Below are positions 1-6,660 of a stretch of 14,205 nucleotides of DNA, piece after piece. The notes below the pieces were generated by a model that had not been told where the DNA came from, did no database searches, and was given only the letters and a program-made list of their open reading frames with translations. The translations under genes were made by a program, and so were the position numbers. The stretch's first letter is position 1, and every line of letters starts with the position of its first letter. Origin of the DNA: Cyanobacteria bacterium UBA8156 (GTDB taxonomy: Bacteria; Cyanobacteriota; Cyanobacteriia; Pseudanabaenales; Pseudanabaenaceae); the NCBI GenBank assembly GCA_003456125.1, contig DMPD01000174.1:1-14205 (forward strand), given 5' to 3'.

Positions 1-562
1 GCCGCTTGGTTTGCTGCTGTTGCCAATGTTGCTCCACACGCTGCAGGGTTTGCCCCAGGGTGCCAAACACCATCGCCAACCGTGCTTTTTCATCGGTGCG
101 GGGCACCACATTCCACAAATGGGAACCCAACAGCGCCAGACCGTAGCTGGTCTCGCCGTGGTAAATCGGGAATACAATGCTGCCCTGCACCTCGAACTTT
201 TGGGCCGCCTTTTGCCACTCGCCGCTGCGTTTTTCTTGGCGCAAATCGGCAATGGGTACCGGCTTTCGCTGCAAGATCACCTGATCCATCAGGTCTCCCG
301 GTTGCAACGCCATCCGTTCTTTCAAAAATTTGATCTCTCCCGCTGGGGTGACCCCCCCCCGCCCCATCAACCGATGGTTCTCGCGATCGTAGGTGGCAAT
401 CCACAGCAGCTTGTATTCAAAGCCAGTCCGCAAATAGTCCAGCGTCGCGGCGATCGCCCCGTCAATGTCTTCGACCTCGCGGAGGTATTGCAGCACGCGC
501 CCCAGGCTCACGAACTGCCGATCGACCGGACTAATGTTTGGCGAACTCCCGGATTGGCTCAT
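1..562 (-). CDS. GAF-domain protein, C-terminal part cut by the window edge
   Basis: An open frame runs from an ATG at 562-560 off the left edge, giving 187 visible residues. After a short variable N-terminus, residues about 30-175 read as a GAF sensor domain: a helix (EDIDGAIAATLDYLRTG), the strand YKLLWIATYD (50-59), GRGGVTP, the region KERMALQPGDLMDQV, QGSIVFPIYHGETSYGLALLG (a typical GAF core beta hairpin near 127-146) and a long C-terminal helix ending in a glutamine run. The helix may lead into a further domain outside the window, such as a kinase, cyclase, phosphatase or second GAF. GAF domains bind small ligands or bilins in signalling proteins. No bilin-binding Cys is visible, so bilin attachment is unlikely in this part. 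No Shine-Dalgarno precedes the ATG. A run of nine C (nine G in the mRNA sense) at 352-360 lies inside the domain without breaking the frame. The family call is firm; the overall architecture is unknown. Confidence 0.8.
   Translation of the reverse strand, partial: MSQSGSSPNISPVDRQFVSLGRVLQYLREVEDIDGAIAATLDYLRTGFEYKLLWIATYDRENHRLMGRGGVTPAGEIKFLKERMALQPGDLMDQVILQRKPVPIADLRQEKRSGEWQKAAQKFEVQGSIVFPIYHGETSYGLALLGSHLWNVVPRTDEKARLAMVFGTLGQTLQRVEQHWQQQQTKR
352..360. repeat. Homopolymer run of nine C inside the GAF gene
   Basis: Nine consecutive C on the plus strand (nine G in the coding sense) encode part of the Gly-Arg-Gly-Gly-Val stretch near residues 67-71 of the GAF protein. Homopolymers this long can slip in replication or sequencing. 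The frame is intact in this copy. Confidence 0.9.
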
Positions 563-756
563 AGGGGGGAAAAACCGTGGATTGCGAAAACCGCTGCAAA
601 AACAGCTTGAAGCGAGCTGGCCAAAGTTTTGCCGTAAGCGTTACCGGGCTGCACACCCAACTTGCATAATCGGACACTTTACCGCCGGTTTGGTCGGGAC
701 GGAACCAACATGGTGAGATTTTAGCGCAAAATTTTTAGTCCTGCGGGGAGGAATGC

Positions 757-1077
757 CTAAGGAACTTCTTCGAGGAGCCACTCGCTGGCGCGGGTTTTGG
801 GTTGGAGGGTCAAACAGACGGCTTTGCCCAGCCGGGGCCGGTGCTTGGTGGTTTGCAGAGACTCTCGGACTTCGGCACTGAGGCTCCAATCGTTGAGGCA
901 GGCCGCCACCCGCTGCAGCCGGGCGCAGTACTCGTCTTCCGTCAGGGGAAAAGAAGCCTGTTCGCAGTAGCGCCACATCACCAAGAACAATACGCGATCG
1001 CCTTGGCGCCGGAGCTGCACATCGTAGGAGTGTCCCCACTTATCCAGAAACAGTTGCCGTAAGTCAGAGCCGTCCAT
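757..1077 (-). CDS. DUF3067 family protein
   Basis: A 106-residue protein matching the DUF3067 family as I know it from cyanobacteria and plastids, whose function is not established. Recognisable stretches are DLRQLFLDKWGHSYDVQLRR (5-24), the hydrophobic VLFLVMWRYCEQASFPLTE (29-47), a helical middle, RPRLGKAV (80-87) and the C-terminal RASEW motif (96-100). There is no signal peptide or membrane segment, so it is probably soluble. The start ATG at 1077-1075 fits the family's usual N-terminus. No Shine-Dalgarno is visible, as is common in cyanobacteria. It diverges from nfu; a possible -10 (CATAAT, minus strand, 1106-1101) lies 24 bases upstream. It ends 195 bases before the GAF gene on the same strand, so co-transcription is possible but not shown. 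Confidence 0.85.
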   Translation of the reverse strand: MDGSDLRQLFLDKWGHSYDVQLRRQGDRVLFLVMWRYCEQASFPLTEDEYCARLQRVAACLNDWSLSAEVRESLQTTKHRPRLGKAVCLTLQPKTRASEWLLEEVP

Positions 1078-1097
1078 GGTCGCGGGCTGGAGTTTTT

Positions 1098-1127
1098 TTG
1101 ATTATGGCACTTCGTGGGGCATAGAAT
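1098..1127 (+). promoter_or_regulatory. Putative sigma70-type promoter of nfu-pstA
   Basis: TTGATT at 1098-1103 and TAGAAT at 1122-1127, spaced 18 bases, resemble the -35 and -10 consensus. Transcription would start near 1134, leaving about 23 bases before the nfu ATG, which contain AGAGG (1146-1150) as ribosome binding site. Called from consensus similarity only. Confidence 0.45.
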
Positions 1128-1156
1128 AAAGTCAGTTCGGTTGCCAGAGGCTTGTG

Positions 1157-1393
1157 ATGACGTTGGCTTTGACGCGGGAAAACGTGGAAACGGTGTTGGA
1201 TGAATTGCGGCCCTACCTCATCTCGGACGGCGGCAATGTGGAGTTGGTGGATATTGACGGGCCGGTGGTCAAGCTGCGGTTGCAGGGAGCCTGCGGTTCC
1301 TGTCCCAGTTCCACCATGACCCTACGCATGGGCATCGAACGCAAGTTGCGGGAATCGATCCCGGATATTGGCGACGTGGAGCAGGTGTTTTAG
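1157..1393 (+). CDS. nfu: NifU-like Fe-S scaffold protein (Nfu / CnfU type)
   Basis: This 78-residue protein is a stand-alone NifU C-terminal domain, the size usual for cyanobacterial and plastid Nfu. It assembles Fe-S clusters and hands them to target apoproteins; in cyanobacteria and chloroplasts the family supplies photosystem I and ferredoxin-type proteins. Visible signatures are [20 protein letters not shown] near the N-terminus, [20 protein letters not shown], and the cluster-binding CGSC motif (Cys46 and Cys49) followed by [17 protein letters not shown]. Both cluster cysteines are intact. A GTG at 1154 abuts the ATG at 1157. I choose the ATG because AGAGG (1146-1150) then sits 6 bases away, against 3 for the GTG. 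The stop lies 5 bases before pstA, so the two are probably co-transcribed. Confidence 0.93.
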   Translation: MTLALTRENVETVLDELRPYLISDGGNVELVDIDGPVVKLRLQGACGSCPSSTMTLRMGIERKLRESIPDIGDVEQVF

Positions 1394-1398
1394 GGCCG

Positions 1399-2259
1399 GT
1401 GCACTACCAACAACCCTCGATCCGGCAATGGTGGGGGCGGCTTTGGGTCGCCCTCTGCCTCTTGGCCCTGGGGCTGGTGTTGGCACCGCTGTTGGGCTTG
1501 GTGTTTTTTGTGGCGATGCGGGGTGGCCAACGGTTGAATGGGGCCCTACTGACCCAGTTGCCGCCAGCCGCTGGGATGGCCGGTGGCGGTTTGGGCAATG
1601 CGGTGGTGGGTACTCTGGTGATGGTCGGCCTGGCCACGGCGATCGCCACGCCCATTGGCATCGGTGCCGCTGTGTTTAGCCAGGAGTTGGGGCCTCCCGA
1701 TCGCCCCCTGGCCCGATTGGTGCGGTTGGCGACGGGAATGTTAAGTGGCGTGCCCTCCATTGTGGTTGGGGCCTTTGGCTATGCCACGGTGGTGCTGACC
1801 ACAGCCCGATTCACAGGAGGGCGCTACGCCTTCTCGGCGATCGCCGGGTCTTTGGCGTTGGCGGTGATGATGGTGCCGATTGTGGCCCAGACCACCGAAA
1901 GCCGATTGCGGTTGCTGCCCCAGGCTTGGCGAGAAGGGGCGATCGCTTTGGGGGCTACCCCCCAACAAACCCTGTTGCGGGTCATTTTGCCGGCGGGAGC
2001 CCCCGCCATCGCCACGGGGGTTTTGCTGGCCATGGCCCGGGCGGCGGGGGAAACCGCACCCCTGATCTTTACAGCGCTGGGTCTGGATTTTTGGCTGCGG
2101 GATTTGCGGCGGCCGGCCCCCGCCCTCTCGATTTCCATTTGGCGCTTGGCCACCGGCATCGATGCCAATCAACAGGAGTTGGCCTGGGCGGGGGCCCTGT
2201 TGTTGCTGTTGCTGGTGTTTACCGCAGCCCTGCTGGCCCGGTTGACCACCCGACGCTAA
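1399..2259 (+). CDS. pstA: Phosphate ABC transporter permease PstA
   Basis: A 286-residue inner-membrane permease. It has hydrophobic segments at about 15-38, 68-96, 114-136, 146-163, 201-225 and 262-281. The ABC-permease coupling loop reads EGAIALGATPQQTLLRVILP (179-198) and is followed by ATGVLLAMARAAGETAPLIF, the hallmark of PstA/PstC permeases; SGVPSIVVGAFGY (116-128) is also PstA-like. In the Pst system it pairs with PstC, the ATPase PstB and the periplasmic PstS for high-affinity phosphate uptake; none of these is in the window. The start is a GTG at 1399, only 5 bases after the nfu stop, with a weak AGGG just before it; no better in-frame start keeps the first membrane segment. Its stop codon overlaps that of the opposing RTX gene by 4 bases. 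An isolated PstA paralogue is possible; a permease for another anion is less likely. Confidence 0.87.
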   Translation: MHYQQPSIRQWWGRLWVALCLLALGLVLAPLLGLVFFVAMRGGQRLNGALLTQLPPAAGMAGGGLGNAVVGTLVMVGLATAIATPIGIGAAVFSQELGPPDRPLARLVRLATGMLSGVPSIVVGAFGYATVVLTTARFTGGRYAFSAIAGSLALAVMMVPIVAQTTESRLRLLPQAWREGAIALGATPQQTLLRVILPAGAPAIATGVLLAMARAAGETAPLIFTALGLDFWLRDLRRPAPALSISIWRLATGIDANQQELAWAGALLLLLLVFTAALLARLTTRR

Positions 2260-5200
2260 AGCGGCAAGGCCAACACAAACCGGGAGGCCGTCGGCACCAG
2301 GGCGGTGTTGGTGTTCCCCAAGTCGTTGAGGGCCACCCCGGTCAACACAGCCACGTCCACGGCACTGGCGATCGCCCCGTTGTTGCCCAGGGTGGCAATG
2401 GCGATCCGGGCGGGGGTGCCACTAGCCGCACTGCTGTAAATGGCGGCTACTTTGCCGGTGGTGCCCACATTGAGGCCGAGACCAGTCAAACCGACGGCAT
2501 TGTTGGCAAACAGACCCGCGCCATTGAGCACCAGAATGTTGGCATTGCCGATCGCCGTGGTGGAGGCACTCACAAAGGCTGCTACGGATTCGGTGGGCAC
2601 CCCCCGGAAAACCCCAACCGTGTTTTCTGCTGTGAAGTCCAACAGCCCGTTGCCAAAACCGGTGAGGGTATCCAAGCCGTTGGTGGTGGCCGTCTCAAAC
2701 CGGAAGGTGTCCAACACCCCCGTCCCAATCAAGGCATCGTCGCCGGTGCCTCCCACCAGCGTATTGTTGCCGGCCCCCCCCAGCAGCGAATCGTTGCCGT
2801 TGCCGCCGCTGAGGCTGTCGTTGCCTTCCCCGCCCAACAGGGTGTCGTTGCCGGCTCCCCCATCCAAGACATCGTTGCCCTGACCCCCATCCGCAGAATC
2901 GTCGCCATCACCGCCAAACAAAAAGTCGTTGCCCTCGTTGCCAAACAGGGTGTCGTTGCCGGCTAACCCTTCGATGGTGTCGTCACCCCCCCGCCCAAAG
3001 ATCAAATCGCCAAAGGGTGTAGCTACAATCGTGTTGGGGGAATTGGCCGAGCCGTTGGCATTGGCCTCACCGGTAACCGGCGTGCTGGGCACCAAAGCGC
3101 CGAGGCGATCGCTTTGGGGGCCATCGTTGATCCCGGTGTTGATCCGGTTGCCCACCGTGATTGCGGGTGCCGGGGGCTGGGTTTGGGGCACCAAGTTCGG
3201 GGTAAAGCCGGTGGTGCCGATCCGATTGGCGTCGGTGTTGAGCAGGGTCGCCAACAATAGCCCGGTGCCGCTCCGCACCAAGGTGTTGGAGCCCGATTGG
3301 GAGAGGTTCACCGCGTTGGCACCGGTGCCGGGGGCCGTCAGTGGGCTGCTCAATCCCAGAAAATCTTGGGTTGGGTTGAAATCGGTGACGGTGAGGGTGC
3401 CCCCCACAGCCAACACAAATACATCCACGCCGTTGCCGCCGCTCACCGTATCGTTGCCGGGCCCCCCAAACAGCACATCGTTGCCGTCGTTGCCTTCCAG
3501 CAAATCATCCCCTTCGCCGCCAAACAAGAGGTCGTCCCCTTCGTTGCCCTGAAGGGAGTCGTTGCCCGCCAACCCTTCGATCGTGTCGTTGCCCCCCCGT
3601 CCCAAAATCAAATCCCCGAAGGACGTGGCCACAACCGTGTTGGGGGAGTTGGCCACACCGTTGGCGTTGGCTTGACCGGTGACCGGCGTGGTGGGCACCA
3701 GCGCCCCAATGCGATCGCCCAGGGGCCCATCACCGGTGTTGAGGTTGATGCGGTTACCCACGGTGATGGGGAGCGGCACCGGCGTGGGCGGGGCGATCGG
3801 TGGGGTCAAATTCGGCGTGAAGTTGTTGGCGGATACCTGAGCGGCGTTGGTGTTCAGCAGGTTGGCCAGCAACTGGTTGCCGCTGGTGATGGCGGTGTTG
3901 CTCCCAATCTGAGAAATCACCACCGGGTTTACCAAACTGCCCGGCGCTCCCACGCCGCCGCTCAATCCCAGAAAATCCTGGGCCGGATTGAAGTCGGTGA
4001 TGGTGAGGGTGCCCCCCGGCGTGAGGACAAATACATCCAAACCGCTGCTGCCGGTAGCCGTGTCGTTCCCCAAGCCACCGATCAAAACGTCGTTGCCGTC
4101 CCCGCCGTCCAATAAATCGTCGCCGTCGCCCCCCAACAACAAGTCATCCCCTTCGTTGCCCAACAGGGTGTCGTTGCCCCCCAAACCTTCGCTCGTGTCG
4201 TTGCCCCCCCGCCCAAAAATTAAATCCCCAAAGGAGGTGGCAATCAGGGTGTTGGGAGAGTTCGCCGTCCCGTTGGCGTTGGCTTCGCCGGTGATCGGCG
4301 TCGTGGGTACCAAAGCCCCTAGGCGATCGCCCAAGGGGCCGTCCCCCAACCCTAGGTTGATCCGGTTGCCAGTCACTGGGCTGACGGGGAAAATCGGGGT
4401 GACCGGCACCGCGCTGGGAGGGGTGGTTTGGGTGGCAAGGGTGGTGGTGAAGTTGCCGCTGCCCAACCGATTGGGGGTCAGTCCTTCCAAAATGGCCAAA
4501 ATGCGACCGTTGCCCACCACGGCGGTATCGCTCAACCCGGAAGCCACCAGCGAAATTGGGTTGGGGCCGCTGCCCGGCGGCGTGAGTCCCCCATCCAACC
4601 CCAGGCGATCGCGCGTGGGGTCAAAGCCCCGAATCCGGTTCAGCCCTTCCCGACCGTCCACCACAAACAGGTTGAAGCCGTCACCCCCTTCCAAGGTGTC
4701 GTTGCCCAGATCGCCAAACAACACATCGTTGCCCCCGTCGCCCAAGATAAGGTCGTCTCCCTGCCCGCCGAAAACCGTATCGTTGCCGTTGCCCCCCCGC
4801 AACGTGTCGTTGCCCAGGTTGCCAAACAGGGCATCGTTGCCCTCTTCTCCCAAGAGCGAATCTTCGTTTTGACCGCCAAATAGGCTGTCGTTGCCGTCCC
4901 CCCCTGCCAACAGGTCGTTGCCCCGATTGCCGTACAGCACATCGTCCCCTTCGTTACCAAAGAGGCTGTCGTTGCCGTCCAGACCCAGGATCGTGTCGTT
5001 GCCCCCCCGCCCAAACACCACATCGGCAAAGGGGGTGGTCACAATCGTGGCCGCCGAATTGGTCGGGCCGTTGGCATTGGCCTCGCCGGTGACCGGGGTG
5101 AAAGGCGGTACATCTTGAATCCGGTCGGATTGGGGGCCGTCGTTGGGCCCCAAGTTGATCCGGTTGCCGACGGTGATGGGCAAGACCGGCGGGCCGCTGG

Positions 5201-5852
5201 GGGTGACCACCACATTCGTGAAATTGGCGGGGCTGAGGGCGCTGGGGGCCGTATTCAGCAGGATCGCGATCGCCCGATCGCCGTTAAACAAGAGGGTATT
5301 GGCCCCCGCCGTCACGAGGGAAAGGGAACTGTTGGGGGTACCGGGGGGAATCAAGCCGTTGGTCAGGATCAGCACATCCCGGGCCGGCGAAAAATCCACG
5401 ATCGTGACTACTTGGCGATCGCCCCCCTCCACCACAAACCCGTTGAAGCCCGCTCCTCCCGACAGGGTGTCGTTGCCTTCGTCCCCAAGCAACAGATCGT
5501 TGCCGTCGTCTCCCCGCAAAGAATCGTTGCCGGCTCCCCCCCGCAGGGTGTCGTTGCCCTGACCGCCAAACAACGTGTCGTCACCGGGGCCCCCCAACAG
5601 CAAATCATGGCCTTGGTTGCCAAACAGCGCATCAAACCCATCGCCCCCGTTCAAGGTGTCGTTGCCCTGGCCGCCAAACAAAGCATCGTTATCAGGGCCC
5701 CCTGCCAACGAGTCGTTGCCCTCGTTGCCAAACAGGGTGTCGTTGCCCCCCAAACCCAAAACCGTGTCGTCTCCCCCCAATGCCCGAATTTCGTCGGCGA
5801 CATCACTCCCCGCCAACAAATCTGCCGCCGCCGTCCCGAAAAAAATGGCCAT
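2256..5852 (-). CDS. Modular RTX (hemolysin-type) calcium-binding protein
   Basis: A 1198-residue acidic protein of five RTX blocks. I count 12, 12, 6, 6 and 10 nonapeptides of the form GGxGNDxLx at residues about 27-135, 280-392, 546-601, 750-806 and 952-1044. The four gaps hold copies of one ~145-residue non-RTX module. The last ~154 residues are a different, Ala/Val/Thr/Asn-rich hydrophobic domain. RTX repeats fold into a calcium-bound beta roll outside the cell; such proteins lack an N-terminal signal and are usually exported by type I secretion through a C-terminal signal. No signal peptide is visible here (MAIFFGTAAADLLAG), in agreement. No protease, lipase or adhesin catalytic domain is recognisable, so the role may be structural, surface-layer or matrix-like. 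The frame also admits a GTG at 5891, but I choose the ATG at 5852-5850: GGAG lies 8 bases upstream, and a putative promoter sits between the two. No ABC exporter gene is in the window. Confidence 0.9.
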   Translation of the reverse strand: MAIFFGTAAADLLAGSDVADEIRALGGDDTVLGLGGNDTLFGNEGNDSLAGGPDNDALFGGQGNDTLNGGDGFDALFGNQGHDLLLGGPGDDTLFGGQGNDTLRGGAGNDSLRGDDGNDLLLGDEGNDTLSGGAGFNGFVVEGGDRQVVTIVDFSPARDVLILTNGLIPPGTPNSSLSLVTAGANTLLFNGDRAIAILLNTAPSALSPANFTNVVVTPSGPPVLPITVGNRINLGPNDGPQSDRIQDVPPFTPVTGEANANGPTNSAATIVTTPFADVVFGRGGNDTILGLDGNDSLFGNEGDDVLYGNRGNDLLAGGDGNDSLFGGQNEDSLLGEEGNDALFGNLGNDTLRGGNGNDTVFGGQGDDLILGDGGNDVLFGDLGNDTLEGGDGFNLFVVDGREGLNRIRGFDPTRDRLGLDGGLTPPGSGPNPISLVASGLSDTAVVGNGRILAILEGLTPNRLGSGNFTTTLATQTTPPSAVPVTPIFPVSPVTGNRINLGLGDGPLGDRLGALVPTTPITGEANANGTANSPNTLIATSFGDLIFGRGGNDTSEGLGGNDTLLGNEGDDLLLGGDGDDLLDGGDGNDVLIGGLGNDTATGSSGLDVFVLTPGGTLTITDFNPAQDFLGLSGGVGAPGSLVNPVVISQIGSNTAITSGNQLLANLLNTNAAQVSANNFTPNLTPPIAPPTPVPLPITVGNRINLNTGDGPLGDRIGALVPTTPVTGQANANGVANSPNTVVATSFGDLILGRGGNDTIEGLAGNDSLQGNEGDDLLFGGEGDDLLEGNDGNDVLFGGPGNDTVSGGNGVDVFVLAVGGTLTVTDFNPTQDFLGLSSPLTAPGTGANAVNLSQSGSNTLVRSGTGLLLATLLNTDANRIGTTGFTPNLVPQTQPPAPAITVGNRINTGINDGPQSDRLGALVPSTPVTGEANANGSANSPNTIVATPFGDLIFGRGGDDTIEGLAGNDTLFGNEGNDFLFGGDGDDSADGGQGNDVLDGGAGNDTLLGGEGNDSLSGGNGNDSLLGGAGNNTLVGGTGDDALIGTGVLDTFRFETATTNGLDTLTGFGNGLLDFTAENTVGVFRGVPTESVAAFVSASTTAIGNANILVLNGAGLFANNAVGLTGLGLNVGTTGKVAAIYSSAASGTPARIAIATLGNNGAIASAVDVAVLTGVALNDLGNTNTALVPTASRFVLALPL
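2721..5774 (-). repeat. Alternating RTX blocks and four non-RTX modules within the RTX gene
   Basis: In coding order the RTX blocks are at 5774-5448, 5015-4677, 4217-4050, 3605-3435 and 2999-2721. The modules are at 5447-5016, 4676-4218, 4049-3606 and 3434-3000 (144, 153, 148 and 145 residues). Each module carries an aspartate-rich turn such as ITDFNPAQDFLGLSGG, an LLA-LLNT segment, NFTPNL, a Pro/Thr-rich linker, the signature VGNRIN with DGP and DR, then VTGEANANG, SPNT, and FGDLIFGRGGNDT leading into the next RTX block. Modules 3 and 4 are the most alike, repeating at about 203 residues (609 bases). This points to growth by tandem duplication with some divergence. Confidence 0.85.
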
Positions 5853-5881
5853 ACCCGACACTCCCTCGCCAATCGCGCTCA

Positions 5882-5910
5882 GGTTTAGCACGGGCGATCG
5901 CCCCCGTCAA
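5882..5910 (-). promoter_or_regulatory. Putative promoter of the RTX gene
   Basis: On the minus strand TTGACG (5910-5905) and TAAACC (5887-5882) are 17 bases apart. The spacer contains the HIP1-centred palindrome GGGCGATCGCCC. A start near 5875 would leave a leader of about 23 bases before the ATG at 5852. The -10 match is weak. Just upstream is the perfect dyad AAAATCT-gcc-AGATTTT (5915-5931), a possible operator. Confidence 0.35.
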
Positions 5911-5971
5911 AGGCAAAATCTGCCAGATTTTTCCCGACATTTGCAGGCCAATCTTGCCGGTTTGTGCAAGG

Positions 5972-6247
5972 TTACAAAAAGTTGGGGAAATCCTCAAACG
6001 GAAACTCGCGGTTGCCCAACTCCGAAGGGGGGCGATCGTTGCTCCAGGCCCACCACACGGTGCCGCATTCGCACCAATAAAATTCTTGCCATTTGCGGCG
6101 ACGGTCTTCCCCGTAAACGGGTGCTCGTCGGTTAATCCAAACGGCTTTGGCCCCGGCTGCCGTCGTGCCGCAGCTCGGACAACAAAACGCAAACGCCCGC
6201 ACGGCTTGGCTCGTCCAGAGGGGGGGGTGCGGCTGAAAAGCATCCAT
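5972..6247 (-). CDS. Conserved cyanobacterial small Cys-motif (zinc-ribbon-like) protein
   Basis: A 91-residue protein whose pattern I recognise from uncharacterised cyanobacterial proteins; no function is known to me. Residues 12-27 (TSQAVRAFAFCCPSCG) contain a CPSC knuckle (Cys23, Cys26). WINRRAPVYGEDRRRKWQEFYWCECG (37-62) gives a second, tighter pair (Cys59, Cys61), followed by a Trp-rich VWWAWSNDRPPSEL. Two Cys pairs about 33 residues apart suggest one metal site, probably zinc, in a small nucleic-acid- or protein-binding fold; this is inference. The start ATG at 6247-6245 leaves no room for a longer N-terminus before the divergent rpsT promoter. The stop is 120 bases upstream of the RTX start on the same strand, and a separate RTX promoter seems present, so an operon is doubtful. 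Confidence 0.82.
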   Translation of the reverse strand: MDAFQPHPPLWTSQAVRAFAFCCPSCGTTAAGAKAVWINRRAPVYGEDRRRKWQEFYWCECGTVWWAWSNDRPPSELGNREFPFEDFPNFL

Positions 6248-6270
6248 GAAAGTACCTTGACCCTACTGCC

Positions 6271-6302
6271 ATCATACCGGTCGGGCAGGGGCTAGCTGTC
6301 TC
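6271..6302 (-). promoter_or_regulatory. Putative -10 region for the Cys-motif protein gene
   Basis: TATGAT on the minus strand at 6276-6271 is a good -10 element 24 bases upstream of the ATG at 6247. A candidate -35, GAGACA (6302-6297), is 20 bases away, longer than optimal. Confidence 0.3.
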
Positions 6303-6324
6303 ACCAGCGCTGTGGTACGATAAT
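6296..6324 (+). promoter_or_regulatory. Putative promoter of rpsT
   Basis: GATAAT at 6319-6324 (within TACGATAAT) is a good -10 match, with a poor -35 (CTGTCT, 6296-6301) 17 bases upstream. It would give a leader of about 20 bases before the rpsT ATG. It partly interleaves with the divergent promoter of the neighbouring minus-strand gene. Confidence 0.38.
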
Positions 6325-6351
6325 GGGCTCAACTCGACACCAAACTCGGTC

Positions 6352-6648
6352 ATGGCCAACATCAAATCTGCCGCCAAACGGGCGGAAGTCGCCGAACGCA
6401 ATCGCCAACGCAACAAATCCCACAAATCGGCGATCGGCACCCTCATGAAAAAGTACTTTGGGGCGGTGTCCGAGTACGCCGCCAATCCGACCCCGGAAGC
6501 CCTGGCCGCGGCTCAAGACCGCATGAACTTGGCCTACAGCAAAATTGACAAGGCGGTCAAAAAAGGCATCTTGCACCGCAACACCGGCGATCGCCGCAAA
6601 GCCCGTTTGGCCGCCGCCCTCAAACAAGCCGCTGCTCCCGCCGCCTAA
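6352..6648 (+). CDS. rpsT: 30S ribosomal protein S20
   Basis: A 98-residue, Lys/Arg/Ala-rich protein that binds 16S rRNA during assembly of the small ribosomal subunit. The N-terminus [20 protein letters not shown] and the later [12 protein letters not shown] and [24 protein letters not shown] are diagnostic of bacterial and plastid S20. The alanine-rich C-terminus ([10 protein letters not shown]) is usual in cyanobacteria. The ATG at 6352 is the family start; no Shine-Dalgarno is visible. It stands alone between its own putative promoter and a repeat-bearing non-coding stretch. No intrinsic terminator follows the stop. Confidence 0.97.
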   Translation: MANIKSAAKRAEVAERNRQRNKSHKSAIGTLMKKYFGAVSEYAANPTPEALAAAQDRMNLAYSKIDKAVKKGILHRNTGDRRKARLAAALKQAAAPAA

Positions 6649-6660
6649 ATGCTGGCCTTG

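Noticed and set aside
634..644. Possible NtcA-type site GTAAGCGTTAC upstream of the GAF gene
   Set aside because: The spacing is GTA-N5-TAC, not the GTA-N8-TAC of NtcA sites, and no fitting -10 lies at the right distance.
1926..5888. Several long plus-strand open frames opposite the RTX gene (for example 1926-2966, 3297-4115, 3988-4872, 5115-5888)
   Set aside because: Their proteins are monotonous repeats (IVAG, VVAL, SLPSPP types) that mirror the RTX nonapeptide codons on the other strand. The minus-strand frame encodes clear GGxGND repeats over its full length.
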